A stretch of DNA of 64,000 nt from Chloroflexota bacterium (GTDB taxonomy: Bacteria; Chloroflexota; Anaerolineae; Anaerolineales; Villigracilaceae), in assembly GCA_016234495.1 (NCBI GenBank), contig JACRBI010000007.1, positions 103,979 to 167,978 of the forward strand, in the 5' to 3' direction. Position 1 is the stretch's first letter; each line of letters opens with the position of its first letter. Position numbers and translations under genes: made by a program. Positions 10,092-20,305 of the stretch are shown here, piece after piece. The notes under the pieces were generated by a model. It saw only the letters and a list, made by a program, of their open reading frames with translations, was not told the DNA's origin and ran no database searches.

Positions 10092-12794
10092 ATGAACTGG
10101 CATCTCACACCAAATGAAACTGCGCTCGAAGAACTCAAGACAAATCAGAAACACGGATTGACTCAAGACGGGGTCGAATCGCGTCTTGCGCAATACGGGC
10201 GCAACGAACTAATCGAAAAAAGCGGGCGGACCCCGCTCAAGATTTTCTGGGAGCAGATCACTGCCACAATGGTGCTCATCCTCATCGGCGCGGCGGTTGT
10301 GGCAGGCTTGCTCGGTGACACAAAAAATACAATTGCCATCGGCGCGATCGTAATCCTGTATGCCCTGCTCGGATTTTTTCAGGAATACCGCGCGGAGCAG
10401 GCCATCGCCGCGCTCAAAAAATTATCGGTGCCGAACGTGCGCGTGTTGCGCGATGGCGCACTCAAAGAACTCTCTGCGCGCGAACTCGTGCCCGGTGACA
10501 TCATCCAGCTTGAAGCGGGGAACGTCCTGCCTGCGGATGTGCGGCTGCTCGAAGCGGTGAACCTCCGCATTCAAGAAGCCGCATTGACCGGCGAATCAGA
10601 ACCTGTCACAAAACAAACAGCCGCCCTTGCAAAAGAAGATTTACCGTTGGGTGACCGCCGCAACATGGGCTACATGGGAACCATCGTCACGCAGGGCCGC
10701 GGGCTGGCGCTGGTTGTTGCCACAGGTATGCAAACCGAACTGGGCAAAATCGCCGACCTCATTCAACAAAGCGACGCCGGGCATACGCCATTACAAAAAC
10801 GTCTTGATACTCTTGGAAAAAATCTTGCCATCGCAGGAGTGGTTATCGCGGCCTTCATTGCAGTGCTCGGCCTGTTGCGCGGCGACGAACTTCGTCACAT
10901 GCTGCTGACAGCCGTCAGCGTTGCCGTGGCAATCGTCCCCGAAGGTCTGCCCGCCGTAGTCACCATCACGCTCGCCATCGGCGCGCAACGCATGTTGAAA
11001 CAAAACGCGCTCATCCGCAAACTGCCCGCAGTCGAAACGCTCGGCTCGGTGACCGTGATCTGCTCCGATAAAACAGGCACGCTGACCGAAAACAGGATGA
11101 CCGTGATTGTGCTGGATGTGGCCGAACATGCGCTGGATTTAACCGAAGAGGTCGGACGCGACGGCTCGCTTCATGCGACCCCGGGGCTGGGTGCGCCGGC
11201 CCAATCATCCCTGTCGCTGGCGGCGATTGGCGGCACGCTCTGCAACGACTCAGAATTAATTGATATCGGCGACGGGAATTTCCACACCATCGGCGACCCA
11301 ACCGAAGGCGCGCTGGTCGCAGCCGCCGCGAAAATGGGATACTGGAAATCAACACTGGATTCATCCTTCCCGCGCGCGGCAGAACTTCCATTTGACTCGG
11401 AACGCAAGCGCATGACCACTGTTCATCATTTGGAAAAATATGACCCGTCCGTGCTCGCCGGTCTTGAAGTGGGCAATCATCGTTACATCGCCTTCACCAA
11501 AGGCAGCGTGGACGGACTGCTGGGTTTGTCGAATCAGGTCTGGGTGAACGGTCAAGCCCAAAAAATGGATGACAGTTTCAAGGTCAGGATTGAAGCGGCA
11601 AATGACCGGCTGGCAAAGAAAGGCATGAGAGTCCTCGGCGTCGCGTTCCGCTTGATCAACCAAATCCCAGAGATCATCCAAACAGATTTGGAACAGAATT
11701 TAACTTTCGTCGGTTTGTTCGGCATGATCGACCCGCCGCGCAGTGAAGTGCGCGACGCGGTTGCGCTGACCAAGTCTGCGGGCATTCGCACGGTGATGAT
11801 TACGGGCGACCATCCGTTGACAGCAGTCGAGATCGCGCGGCAATTGGGCATTGCAGAAAATGGCCGCGTGTTGACCGGCGCAGAGATCGAAAGCCTGTCG
11901 TTCGACGAACTGAAAAATATTGTCGATGATGTTCAGGTATTCGCGCGTGTATCGCCCGAACATAAATTGAAGATCGTGAAAGCCTTGCAGGAACGCGGAC
12001 ATATTGTCTCGATGACCGGCGACGGCGTGAACGACGCCCCAGCATTGAAACGCGCAGACATCGGCGTGGCGATGGGCATCACCGGCACGGATGTTTCGAA
12101 GGAAGCCGCCGACATGGTTCTGCTCGACGATAATTTTGCGACCATCGTCAGCGCGGTGAAGGAAGGCCGCACGATCTACGATAACATCCGCAAGTTTGTG
12201 AGGTTTAGCGTTGCTGGAAATATAGGCAAAGTCTTGGTGATGCTGCTCGCGCCGTTTTTGGGGAAGCCGATTCCGCTTTTGCCGCTGCAATTGCTCTGGC
12301 TGAATCTACTCACTGATGGTTTGCTTGGCCTTGGCATCGGCGTGGAGAATCCCGAAGCAGATACGATGAAACGTCCGCCGTATTCGCCGAAGGAAGGCGT
12401 GTTCTCGCGCGGCGCGGGCACGCAGGTGATCTGGGTCGGCGCGTTGATCGGCGCGCTCGCACTCGGACTCGGCTCGTGGTATTACTTCACAGGCCGCGAG
12501 CAATGGCAGACGATGGTCTTCACCTTCCTGGCATTTGCCCAGGTATTTCAGGCTTTGGCATCGCGTTCGGCAAAGGATTCAATTTTTAAGTTGGGCGTGA
12601 TGAGCAATCCGCTGCTGGCGGGCATGTCTGCGCTGGTGGCTGGGCTGCAACTCGCAGTGATCTACATCCCCTTTTTGGCGGAGTTCTTCGGAGTGAAGGC
12701 GCTGAGTTTATGTGACTTGTCCATTGCAGTCGCGGGCGGGGTTGTGGTGTTTGTGGCGATGGAAGTGGAGAAGAGAGTGATCAGTAAGCAGTGA
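10092..12794 (+). CDS. Type IIA cation P-type ATPase, probable Mn2+ exporter
   Basis: A 900-residue P2A-type pump in the cytoplasmic membrane. In order: N-terminal cation-ATPase domain (1-70); M1-M2; actuator domain with LTGES; M4 with PEGLPA; the phosphorylated aspartate D326 in [11 protein letters not shown]; the nucleotide-binding domain; [18 protein letters not shown] (about 640-657); and six C-terminal membrane segments with NLLTDG in M6. The PEGL glutamate and the M6 N..TD residues are the SERCA-like ion ligands. Sequence alone suggests Ca2+/Mn2+. The manganese riboswitch in front makes Mn2+ efflux the best guess, as proposed for other yybP-ykoY-controlled ATPases. A GGAAAA ribosome site precedes the ATG. 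It is monocistronic. Confidence 0.88.
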   Translation: MNWHLTPNETALEELKTNQKHGLTQDGVESRLAQYGRNELIEKSGRTPLKIFWEQITATMVLILIGAAVVAGLLGDTKNTIAIGAIVILYALLGFFQEYRAEQAIAALKKLSVPNVRVLRDGALKELSARELVPGDIIQLEAGNVLPADVRLLEAVNLRIQEAALTGESEPVTKQTAALAKEDLPLGDRRNMGYMGTIVTQGRGLALVVATGMQTELGKIADLIQQSDAGHTPLQKRLDTLGKNLAIAGVVIAAFIAVLGLLRGDELRHMLLTAVSVAVAIVPEGLPAVVTITLAIGAQRMLKQNALIRKLPAVETLGSVTVICSDKTGTLTENRMTVIVLDVAEHALDLTEEVGRDGSLHATPGLGAPAQSSLSLAAIGGTLCNDSELIDIGDGNFHTIGDPTEGALVAAAAKMGYWKSTLDSSFPRAAELPFDSERKRMTTVHHLEKYDPSVLAGLEVGNHRYIAFTKGSVDGLLGLSNQVWVNGQAQKMDDSFKVRIEAANDRLAKKGMRVLGVAFRLINQIPEIIQTDLEQNLTFVGLFGMIDPPRSEVRDAVALTKSAGIRTVMITGDHPLTAVEIARQLGIAENGRVLTGAEIESLSFDELKNIVDDVQVFARVSPEHKLKIVKALQERGHIVSMTGDGVNDAPALKRADIGVAMGITGTDVSKEAADMVLLDDNFATIVSAVKEGRTIYDNIRKFVRFSVAGNIGKVLVMLLAPFLGKPIPLLPLQLLWLNLLTDGLLGLGIGVENPEADTMKRPPYSPKEGVFSRGAGTQVIWVGALIGALALGLGSWYYFTGREQWQTMVFTFLAFAQVFQALASRSAKDSIFKLGVMSNPLLAGMSALVAGLQLAVIYIPFLAEFFGVKALSLCDLSIAVAGGVVVFVAMEVEKRVISKQ

Positions 12795-12802
12795 GCAGAA
12801 AG

Positions 12803-12835
12803 CAGAAGCCCGTCTCACACCGAGACGGGCTTCTG
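12803..12835. terminator. Bidirectional hairpin between convergent genes
   Basis: Perfect 14-bp stem (12803-12816 with 12822-12835), loop ACACC, between the ATPase stop and the stop of the convergent gene at 12852. The T-run is poor on the plus strand. Confidence 0.6.
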
Positions 12836-12851
12836 TGTTAAGCGAAATTTT

Positions 12852-13577
12852 TTACGCTCTTGCTAAATTCATGTCTTTTGGCATTTGATCCCAGGTTCTA
12901 CCATCCAGTAACCTGCCCGCTTTTTTCTTTTGAACGCCACCCCATTGTTTGAAGAAGAAAGGCACTTTTGCTTTGATGCAATGATCTCTTATTCCAACTA
13001 CCCAATCTTTCTCAAGTGGACGTGCCCCAGGTCCCGACTCGCCGCCAACAATGACCCAATTAATTTCTTTTAAATTCATTTTTGGAATGGGACCTAAAAG
13101 CGGCTCAACAGAAAGAAACTTTATCTTTGCACCAGTTTTTCGCAAGTGGTCAATTCTAAAGGTGTAATCTGCATTTTCCACGCTGACACCCATCCAGATA
13201 TTGTCTGTCCATTCAAGTTTTGAACTGACCTCTGCCAGCCGTTCGGAGCGTTTTGTCAAAACCTGAAATTGATGCCAGTGTGCGCGTTTCATCACATCAA
13301 ACACGCTCTGAATAAATTCCAAAGGCACATCCTTATGGAACAAATCACTCATTGAATTGACAAAGATTACCTGCGGAGTTTTCCAATCCAAAGGTTTTTC
13401 AAGCGCCTGCGGATGCATAGTTAATTTAAAGCCATTGGCATAATTGGGCTGTCCCATGGCATGTAAACGTTTCGCCATGCGCTCTGCATAGCAATGTTTA
13501 CAACCGGGACTGATCTTGTTACAACCTGTGAGCGGATTCCATGTTGATTCTGTCCACTCGATTCGAGACTGGGCCAT
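12852..13577 (-). CDS. Three-Cys protein, phage Gp37/Gp68 (DUF5131) family
   Basis: A 241-residue protein. The N-terminal WNPLTGC...[11 protein letters not shown] gives a C-x6-C-x2-C-Y motif (Cys19, Cys26, Cys29), recalling the metal-cluster motif of radical-SAM-like enzymes with altered spacing. Then come [10 protein letters not shown] (about 70-80), [10 protein letters not shown] (about 103-112) and WMGVSVEN (about 125-132), and later SVEPLLGP and [11 protein letters not shown], all typical of the family. Function is not established. It is the usual neighbour of TcmP, encoded 63 bp upstream. The TTGGAG site fits the start. No phage structural genes are nearby. Confidence 0.85.
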   Translation of the reverse strand: MAQSRIEWTESTWNPLTGCNKISPGCKHCYAERMAKRLHAMGQPNYANGFKLTMHPQALEKPLDWKTPQVIFVNSMSDLFHKDVPLEFIQSVFDVMKRAHWHQFQVLTKRSERLAEVSSKLEWTDNIWMGVSVENADYTFRIDHLRKTGAKIKFLSVEPLLGPIPKMNLKEINWVIVGGESGPGARPLEKDWVVGIRDHCIKAKVPFFFKQWGGVQKKKAGRLLDGRTWDQMPKDMNLARA

Positions 13578-13640
13578 TTTTACTCCAAGAGAAAACTTGC
13601 CTTTTCAATTTTAGAACATTTATTCTGTTTTGTCTAGTGA

Positions 13641-14762
13641 TTACTTCGCAAGGCGAAAAGCAACTCGTCTCTCTGAATTATATTCTATGTAATAACCCCT
13701 TACAGGCTTGTTGTCTAACCCAACGACTTCAAATTTTGACTTGTTTTTCTTTAATACAGCATTTGTATGTTTAGGCAAGAAACCGTTTTCCAAACCAAAA
13801 AGGTGGAGTTCTGTATTTGTTCGATACTCGGTGCTTTCTAAAAACGACCAAAGCTTATCATGATAACCAGACAATTCAGTTTCATCAAAAAGCGATAGCG
13901 TCTTCTCAATAGTGTGTCCCTTCCCATGGCTTGGGTCAACACTCCACTTGGCTTCAAGTACTTTTTCGTAGCCTCTAATATTTCCCGTAAAGAAAAAGAG
14001 ACAATATATATTACTCGCATCTCTTTCAATCGTGAAAGTGTCAACAAATATTCTCAAATCCTTCAAAGAAGCCCGAAATCTGCCTTTTAGCTGCTCAATA
14101 AAATCATACGCTGATTGAAAACTTGGAATTGACTTTCCGAATAATTCATTCAAAAATAATTTAAGCGGTTCACTACCTGGAAAATCCGAACGCAATGCCG
14201 AATCTGCAAATCTATACATGTGCGCAATAGGTAACCAAAGGAAAACCTCAGTTTTTCCATTTTCAAGCATCCTACGAATATCATCAGGTTTAATCGCTTT
14301 ATACCCAAACGGGTCAATGAAAAACAGCCCTTTAGCGTCCCTTGTTTGTGAAACTAAATCTATGGCTTTAGGATATATGTCCTCATAATTTTCTTTGTGA
14401 TATTCGACCTTTACGTTACTTGGCTTAAAGATATTTTTTCCTACTTTCTCGACCCTGTCTACTTTATAAACTCCATCTTCGATCTCTGATATTCCATTGT
14501 CATTAAACCATACGGTCATATCTGGAATTGAATTGTTGTTTGAAAAGTAATGACGACTAATGCTTTCCAAAGCAATAATTGGACTTCCTTTGACATTATT
14601 TTCATACAATCCTTCCCCACAAAAAAGATCAAACACGAAAATTCTTTTTACGAATCCTGCTCGATGCAGGATGTTAAAGTAAACAGACAGATAACGACCA
14701 TACAATGCTATTTTTGCTTCAGAGTGTTCTAACAAATTTGTTTTTGGGTTAATGCTTTTCAT
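13641..14762 (-). CDS. tcmP: Three-Cys-motif partner protein TcmP
   Basis: A 373-residue protein with IFVFDLFCGEGLY...GSP (about 41-61), a methyltransferase-like glycine motif with D45 that marks the TcmP family, then LFFIDPFGYK (about 145-155). The C-terminal third looks like a winged-helix region. The gene is clearly more AT-rich than its neighbours and is followed by the DUF5131 gene it is named for. The pair recurs in mobile or defence-rich contexts, which suggests horizontal gain, but its activity is unknown. GGAGAGGAT precedes the ATG. Upstream sequence is AT-rich and holds no other recognisable gene. Confidence 0.82.
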   Translation of the reverse strand: MKSINPKTNLLEHSEAKIALYGRYLSVYFNILHRAGFVKRIFVFDLFCGEGLYENNVKGSPIIALESISRHYFSNNNSIPDMTVWFNDNGISEIEDGVYKVDRVEKVGKNIFKPSNVKVEYHKENYEDIYPKAIDLVSQTRDAKGLFFIDPFGYKAIKPDDIRRMLENGKTEVFLWLPIAHMYRFADSALRSDFPGSEPLKLFLNELFGKSIPSFQSAYDFIEQLKGRFRASLKDLRIFVDTFTIERDASNIYCLFFFTGNIRGYEKVLEAKWSVDPSHGKGHTIEKTLSLFDETELSGYHDKLWSFLESTEYRTNTELHLFGLENGFLPKHTNAVLKKNKSKFEVVGLDNKPVRGYYIEYNSERRVAFRLAK

Positions 14763-15087
14763 ATCCTCTCCTTACTTACTCAAAATTTTTGACAAAACAC
14801 GCCAATCACAAAACATCCTGTTACATTATATTCACATTTCCCTAAAATTCTTTAATCTATCAATCCTATTTTCCTTCACATCGCTCTTTCCGGAATCTCC
14901 ATCAACTCCCCTTCACTCAGCACAATCGAAGTTCCCTTTATGCTTGCGTTCTCAAGTGCTAAACCATCACAATCTGCATTTTTGCTTCCTATTCATTGAC
15001 GTACGAGGGTATGTTTTTTTTCATAATAAAGTTTGTATAATGGTAGATGATAAATCCAAAGATCATTTTCATAAAGGAGAAAAATCC
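14763..15087. other. AT-rich intergenic region
   Basis: 325 bases between divergent genes. The left part should hold the tcmP promoter. The right part carries TATAAT (15036-15041) and an AAAGGAG site (15073-15079) for the small gene at 15088. I see no RNA or other gene in it. Confidence 0.5.
15036..15041 (+). promoter_or_regulatory. -10 box of the small membrane protein gene
   Basis: Perfect TATAAT about 46 bases before the ATG at 15088. A TTGACG at 14996 is too far away to pair with it. Confidence 0.4.
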
Positions 15088-15243
15088 ATGGACATGTCTG
15101 CGATCGCCGATTGGTTTACCATTCTGTTCCTGTTGTGGTTTGGGTTGAAACATTTTATCCCCGCCCTCGATAAAGGATTTTTTTCAACCGCGGGCGCTGT
15201 GATTGCCATCGCGGCTGCGATAACCACCTTCCTCAGCCCTTAG
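15088..15243 (+). CDS. Small membrane protein, 51 residues
   Basis: MDMSAIADWF start with AAAGGAG 9 bases upstream, then two hydrophobic stretches (residues about 9-26 and 32-48) separated by KHFIPALDKG, so a hairpin membrane protein. A longer in-frame opening upstream is rejected because it lacks a ribosome site and has low coding quality. The gene has its own -10 box and a hairpin 38 bases after the stop. I do not recognise the family. Confidence 0.6.
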   Translation: MDMSAIADWFTILFLLWFGLKHFIPALDKGFFSTAGAVIAIAAAITTFLSP

Positions 15244-15280
15244 GTTTGCGGTTCTCGCACAAGATTCATGTTGCCAAATC

Positions 15281-15312
15281 ATCGGGCGAGACGCTTCGTA
15301 GTCTCGCCCGAT
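15281..15312 (+). terminator. Hairpin after the small membrane protein gene
   Basis: Perfect 12-bp stem (15281-15292 with 15301-15312) with an 8-base loop. No T-run follows directly, so its termination strength is uncertain. Confidence 0.5.
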
Positions 15313-15364
15313 ACTTTATAAGGTGATCGAATTATTTTTCTAGTTACCGGACACTTTTATTTTA

Positions 15365-15453
15365 GGACGCAAATAAACGCTGAGAACGCTGATTCAAACT
15401 TTTTTACTCACGTTTTCTTCAAAAATCCACGTTTATCAGCGTTCTCAGCGTCC
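15365..15453. repeat. Intergenic palindromic repeat, GGACGCTGA type
   Basis: The 17-base arms ACGCTGAGAACGCTGAT (15377-15393) and its exact reverse complement (15435-15451) are bounded by GGACGC (15365) and GCGTCC (to 15453). A second copy is at 36622-36694. Confidence 0.8.
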
Positions 15454-15479
15454 AATTTTTTAAACCGTCAGGTGGCTTG

Positions 15480-16907
15480 TTATTTTTCAACGATCGGGCT
15501 GGAGGGCGGCTCTGCCAAAAACTCTGTGGAACTGAGAATCAACTGATCGAACCCAACTCCTTCCGCGCCAGCCTGCAAACGCACGGTGACTTCGCCGCCC
15601 TGAAAATAGATCAGTGAATCAGAGTCTGCGAAATCACAGCCCACCCATGACCAGCCAGTGGTTGATCCCCGCGCTGTCAGGTAACTTGACGAACCCGGTT
15701 TCAAAACCGTTTTGTTGTTTGCGTCCACTGCACCGCTGAATTGGACAAATATCAAGTTCGCCGTTGACCTACCCTTCGGCATGCCAACCTTCATGTGAAT
15801 CCAGCAGCGATAGGGAATGCCGCTTTGGACTTGCACATCGAAAGTCAGGTGGGGATCATTCTCCGGCGGAGGGTCCAACTCATCGCCATTGTTGGGGAGA
15901 CTGATGTATTTTTTCCCGGGCGAAGCTGCGTCATCGTAGAAATCAAGTTCAGACAAGGCGCTGTCCGGCAAATCAACAGCGTAGATAATGATCTCGGAAG
16001 CAGGAGCCTGCATCGGGTCGGGTTGAGGCGCTTTCGTAATCTCGACCGTGATCGCGGGCGTCCCCGCCGGATATTCCACCGGCGAGGTCTGCTGGTAAAC
16101 GCCGCTGACTTCGTAGGCGTGCTTCTCCACTTCCAGCGCATCGGCGCGGGTCTGCTCCATTTGCTGCGAGCTGAGCATTGAGAAGTCAACGAGTTCCAGT
16201 TCTTCCTTCACTTCATCAGCGCCCCTCCAGCCGACTTTGATCTCGCCCACGCCGCGCGCGTAATGTTTGAGTTGGAAGGCATTCTCCTCGCCCAAACTGG
16301 ACTCGGCCATCACCAGCACATCTTTGTAACAATCGACGGGGACGCAGGTTTCCTGCCCGACCTGATCCACCTGCCCGAAGTCAGACCACTCGACGGCTGG
16401 TCCCCAGCCCTGATAGACGATCGGCGCTGCGAGCTTCGGCTCTGCCCGCATCTTGATTCCCGCGCGCGCATCTTCCAGCCCGGTGATCCACGGTGATGCC
16501 TTTACGAACTGCCCGTTCTCGAATTCTTCCGGGTACTCACCCAGATACCAGACATTGCCGTCGTTGTCCTGCGCATAAAAGGCGAGTTCCTTTTCGATCA
16601 CCTCGCCGTCGGTATAGTCCACGATCCAGGCTGTGACCGTGCGCACGCCGCCGATGACTTTGGTCAGGTCGGTGACGATGAAGTCAATGCGGCGGGAAAT
16701 GGTTTCGCCGTCTTCGACGGCCTTGCCCTCCTGCACCCATTTCATGCCGGGCTTCATGGGCATCCATGCGTTGTCGATGTCGGTTGGGTTGTCAAAGTTC
16801 GCGGGGTCAAAGTCTGCGAACTGCGGCTCGGAATTGGGTACACATGCCGAAGCCAGAATCATTGCAATGGCTGCCATGATCGAAAAGAAAATGGGAAATC
16901 GCGGCAC
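15480..16907 (-). CDS. Secreted lipoprotein of unknown function
   Basis: A 475-residue protein from a GTG start chosen for its AGGAGG site 5 bases upstream; the open frame runs on to 17042, but that part is repeat sequence. The signal peptide ends in a lipobox, ILASAC, with Cys22, so it is lipid-anchored on the cell surface. The first ~270 residues, with PMKPGMKWVQEG, resemble a beta-rich extracellular module. The last ~130 (ARGSTTGWSWVGCDF, then VTVRLQAGAEGVGFDQLIL) resemble a carbohydrate-binding-like beta sandwich. It lies downstream of the RND/ABC operon but across a 250-base gap with a repeat, so co-transcription is uncertain. Confidence 0.6.
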   Translation of the reverse strand: MPRFPIFFSIMAAIAMILASACVPNSEPQFADFDPANFDNPTDIDNAWMPMKPGMKWVQEGKAVEDGETISRRIDFIVTDLTKVIGGVRTVTAWIVDYTDGEVIEKELAFYAQDNDGNVWYLGEYPEEFENGQFVKASPWITGLEDARAGIKMRAEPKLAAPIVYQGWGPAVEWSDFGQVDQVGQETCVPVDCYKDVLVMAESSLGEENAFQLKHYARGVGEIKVGWRGADEVKEELELVDFSMLSSQQMEQTRADALEVEKHAYEVSGVYQQTSPVEYPAGTPAITVEITKAPQPDPMQAPASEIIIYAVDLPDSALSELDFYDDAASPGKKYISLPNNGDELDPPPENDPHLTFDVQVQSGIPYRCWIHMKVGMPKGRSTANLIFVQFSGAVDANNKTVLKPGSSSYLTARGSTTGWSWVGCDFADSDSLIYFQGGEVTVRLQAGAEGVGFDQLILSSTEFLAEPPSSPIVEK

Positions 16908-16961
16908 ATCAACCTCCTTTTGGTTTCGGAGCGTCAAAAACAGTGGGGTAAAAAAAACTCC

Positions 16962-17097
16962 ACCACAGAGTTCACGGACGCTCACCTGCACTGCACCACA
17001 CCTGCGCTGGCGGGTGATGCCAAGGAACGCAGCGCGGTGCAAGTGTCGCGCACAGAGTTTTAAAAGTTTTTCTCCGTGACCTCTGTGGCCTCTGTGG
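16962..17097. repeat. Intergenic palindromic repeat, CTCTGTGGT type
   Basis: ACCACAGAGTTCACGGA (16962-16978) pairs imperfectly with TCCGTGACCTCTGTGG and a second CTCTGTGGT (17073-17097). The interior of about 95 bases has its own GTGCA-rich inverted segments. Confidence 0.6.
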
Positions 17098-17157
17098 TTA
17101 AAGTCCTTTAAATCTTTACATTGAAAGAGCGAACGTCAAAAGACATGATCGTGAAAG

Positions 17158-20100
17158 TCAACTGATTGTTTGTGGAACGCTGACAGCATTATGGCGCGCC
17201 TTCCCAAACCGCAGATACAAGGTGGGCACAACCAGCAAATTGAGCAGGGTCGAAGTAACGAGTCCGCCCAGAATGACAATCGCCATCGGATATTCGATCT
17301 CCTGGCCGGGGATGTTGCCGGCAATCACCAGTGGCACGAGAGCCAGCCCGGTTGTAAGAGCCGTCATCATGATCGGGGCGATCCTTTCGCGCGCGCCGCG
17401 CATGACCAGTTGCGGGCCAAAAGGCTCGCCTTCCACTTCCTCAAGGTGCTGGAAGTGACTGATCATCATGATCCCGTTGCGGGTGGCGATTCCCAGAATC
17501 GTCAACAGGCCGACCAGCGAACCAAGCGAGAGGACGCCGTTGCTAAAGAACGCCGCGAGGATTCCGCCCACCAGCGCCCAGGGCAGGGTGAAGAAGGTCA
17601 GCGTTGCGAGGCGCAGGTTTTCAAACGAAGTCACCAGCAGGAAGAAGATCGCGATCACCGCAACCGCCCCGGCAAGAAATAACTGTTGTTCGGCGGCTTC
17701 GCGCTCGGCATATTCACCGAACAATTCTGCATGGTAGCCAAGCGGAAACTGTATCTTCTCGAGGGCATCTTCAACCTCCTCAGCCACAGAGCCGAGGTCG
17801 CGCCCGCTTACATTGGCTGAAACATCGGTCTTGCGCGACTCGCCTTCACGCTCGATCACATTCGGGGCCGCCACAATGCTGACGCTGGCCACATCCGCAA
17901 GGCGCACGCGTCCGCCATCCGGGGTATCGATCAGCAGGTTTTCAATATCGTTTAGGCTGTCGCGCGAGGATGGCGTGCTCCACACGTTCACGTCATAGGT
18001 CTTTCCGCCCACAAAAAGGTCGCCGACTTCTTCGCCTTGCAGCAGAAAGGCTGCCGCGCGGCGGATATCGCCGGGCTTCAGTCCATGCTGCTGGGCAGCG
18101 GCGAGGTCAACTTCAATGTTGACCTGCGGCACATCCACGTGAGCTTCCTTTTTCAAATCCACAATCCCGTCAATTCCTTCCAGAGCCGCCAGCACTACCT
18201 CTGACTTGGAACGCAAAACATCCAGTTCCGGGCCATAGATGCGCACAACGATGGTATCGCTCGAACCTGTCAGCACTTCCCTGATTCTCTCTTTCAGATA
18301 GGTCTGCACGTCGCGAATCAAGCCGGGGTAGCCGTCCACCACCTCCTGGACTTTTGCCAGAGTCTGGTCGTAGTCCACCTTTGGGTCGATGCTGATCCAG
18401 TTCTCGGTGAAGTAGATTCCGTACGGTTCATCCGCCATCATGGCCTGCCCGATGTGCGATCCACAGTTTCTCACCCCGGGGATGGTCATCAGTTCGTTGC
18501 AAGCCTTGGCCGTGATGCGCCACATCTCCGGCTGCGAAGTGCCGGGCTTGGTGATCCAGTGCATCAGAAAATCCCGTTCTTTGAACGAAGGCAGCAGTTC
18601 CTGCCCAAGGCTGGGAATCACGCCCAGACCAGCGACGACAATCACAGCGATCGTGGCATATGCCAAACGCGGAGCATGGAGGGTCTTTTCAAGAACCCGG
18701 TCGTAGATGCGATGCAGCCACGGAATGACCGGGGATTGGCGGTGCTCGATCGGCGCATTTGACAGCAGGATCAAGACCATGGCCGGCGTGACGGTCAACG
18801 CGATCAACGGCGACACCAGACCTGCCACTACATAAGCGGTGGCCAGCGGCTGGAAGAATGCGCCCGATAAGCCCTGCAGGAAAAAGACCGGCAGCAGCGC
18901 CGAGATTTCGATCAGCGAGGCGTAGACAATTGCTCCGCGCACTTCAAGCGATGCTTCGAGGATGATGCTCGCAGTAGACTGGGTGCTGCCTTCCTTGCGC
19001 AGGCGCCGCAAACGCCGCACGATGTTTTCGACATCCACGATGGCGTCATCCACGACTGCGCCGATGGCAATGGCCAGCCCGGCCAGTGTCATGACGTTGA
19101 TGGTGACACCGCGTAAGTTAAGCACAAGCAGGGAAGCCATCAAAGATAATGGGATGATGGTGGCGCTGATCAAGGCCACGCGCCACTCGTACAGGAAGAA
19201 CAACAACACGATCACAACCAGCACGCCGCCGAGGAGGAGTGATTCGGTTAGGTTGTCAATTGACTGCTCGATGAATGTTGCAGGGCGGAAGATGGTGGTA
19301 TCAATATCAATTCCTTTGAGGCCGGGGCGCATCTCTGCGATGGCTTCTTCCACGCCCCTCGTCACATCGAGCGTGTTGGCCCACGGAAGTTTTTCAACGA
19401 TCATCATCAGGCCTTCGCCGCCGTTGATGACTGCGTCGCCGAAAAGCGGCCACGTGTCCCAGGTCACGCTGCCGACATCCGCCAGCACCAGCGGCGACCC
19501 GTCCTGTTTCCTGCGATCCTCTATGGGAACCTGAGCCAGGTCCTCGGGAGTCAGAATCGTCAACACGGAGCGAATCCCCAGCCGCTGATTGGGCGTCTCG
19601 ATAAATCCGCCGGTGCCGATGGTTGCCCCTTCCGAATAAAATAACAATCCCACGTCGAGCGCGTCGGCGGTGGTGTCCATGACCTGCTCGAGGGTTACGT
19701 CGTGAGCCTGCATCTGCCCCATGTCCACCTGCACCTGCGGCATCTTGATCCGCTCACCCCAAATGGGAGCATTGGCCACGCCCGGCACATCCATCAGGCG
19801 CGAGCGGATCTTCCAATAGGCGATCATGGATAAATCCATCATGTCGATCTCGCTCGAGGAGATTCCGATCTTCATCACGCGGCTGGTGGACGACAGGGGC
19901 TGGATCATGACCGGCGGAGCAGCCCAAGTCGGCAGGGTGACAGTCGCCATGCGCTCAGCGACCAATTGCCGCGCAAAGATGAGGTCGGTGCCGGGTTTGA
20001 AGATCAGCACAATCTGCGAAAGATCGGGCACCGACCTTGAGCGCATCACATCCAGCCCGGGCAGGCCGACCAATGCCTGTTCAAGCGGAACCGTGACCAG

Positions 20101-20286
20101 TTCCTCGACGGAGGCCGGGGACAGCCCAAGCGACAGGGTTTGAATCTCTACTTTGGGCGGGGCAAATTCGGGGAAGACATCCACCGATGAATTGCTCAGC
20201 CGGGCAATGCCGAAGAACATCAACACCACGGCGGCAAAGACGATCAGGAAACGGTAACGCAGGCTTGTTTTTACAATCCAGCGCAT
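17158..20286 (-). CDS. RND efflux pump, CusA/CzcA-like (second copy)
   Basis: A 1042-residue inner-membrane RND transporter with the usual plan: TM1, a large extracytoplasmic loop, TM2-6, TM7, a second loop and TM8-12. In TM4, GAVVDDAIVDVEN carries the acidic proton-relay residues. TM2-TM6 lie about residues 340-540 and TM8-TM12 about 860-1025. It groups by sequence with the heavy-metal/CusA-like pumps, but residues for metal binding were not verified. It is the last gene of the RND-ABC-adaptor-RND operon, 19 bp after the adaptor gene. No TolC-like outer membrane gene is present. Substrate unknown. Confidence 0.85.
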   Translation of the reverse strand: MRWIVKTSLRYRFLIVFAAVVLMFFGIARLSNSSVDVFPEFAPPKVEIQTLSLGLSPASVEELVTVPLEQALVGLPGLDVMRSRSVPDLSQIVLIFKPGTDLIFARQLVAERMATVTLPTWAAPPVMIQPLSSTSRVMKIGISSSEIDMMDLSMIAYWKIRSRLMDVPGVANAPIWGERIKMPQVQVDMGQMQAHDVTLEQVMDTTADALDVGLLFYSEGATIGTGGFIETPNQRLGIRSVLTILTPEDLAQVPIEDRRKQDGSPLVLADVGSVTWDTWPLFGDAVINGGEGLMMIVEKLPWANTLDVTRGVEEAIAEMRPGLKGIDIDTTIFRPATFIEQSIDNLTESLLLGGVLVVIVLLFFLYEWRVALISATIIPLSLMASLLVLNLRGVTINVMTLAGLAIAIGAVVDDAIVDVENIVRRLRRLRKEGSTQSTASIILEASLEVRGAIVYASLIEISALLPVFFLQGLSGAFFQPLATAYVVAGLVSPLIALTVTPAMVLILLSNAPIEHRQSPVIPWLHRIYDRVLEKTLHAPRLAYATIAVIVVAGLGVIPSLGQELLPSFKERDFLMHWITKPGTSQPEMWRITAKACNELMTIPGVRNCGSHIGQAMMADEPYGIYFTENWISIDPKVDYDQTLAKVQEVVDGYPGLIRDVQTYLKERIREVLTGSSDTIVVRIYGPELDVLRSKSEVVLAALEGIDGIVDLKKEAHVDVPQVNIEVDLAAAQQHGLKPGDIRRAAAFLLQGEEVGDLFVGGKTYDVNVWSTPSSRDSLNDIENLLIDTPDGGRVRLADVASVSIVAAPNVIEREGESRKTDVSANVSGRDLGSVAEEVEDALEKIQFPLGYHAELFGEYAEREAAEQQLFLAGAVAVIAIFFLLVTSFENLRLATLTFFTLPWALVGGILAAFFSNGVLSLGSLVGLLTILGIATRNGIMMISHFQHLEEVEGEPFGPQLVMRGARERIAPIMMTALTTGLALVPLVIAGNIPGQEIEYPMAIVILGGLVTSTLLNLLVVPTLYLRFGKARHNAVSVPQTIS

Positions 20287-20305
20287 GGGGTACCTCCGGG
20301 CGCGC

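Noticed and set aside
12852..14762. Prophage remnant
   Set aside because: Although the DUF5131 family is named after phage proteins, no integrase, structural or lysis gene or attachment site is present.
14752..15087. Longer version of the small membrane protein gene
   Set aside because: The upstream codons are AT-rich, low in quality and partly overlap tcmP; the ribosome site points to 15088.
16907..17042. Extended N-terminus of the lipoprotein gene at 15480
   Set aside because: The extra codons are within a palindromic repeat and remove the lipobox from the N-terminus; the GTG with AGGAGG is better.
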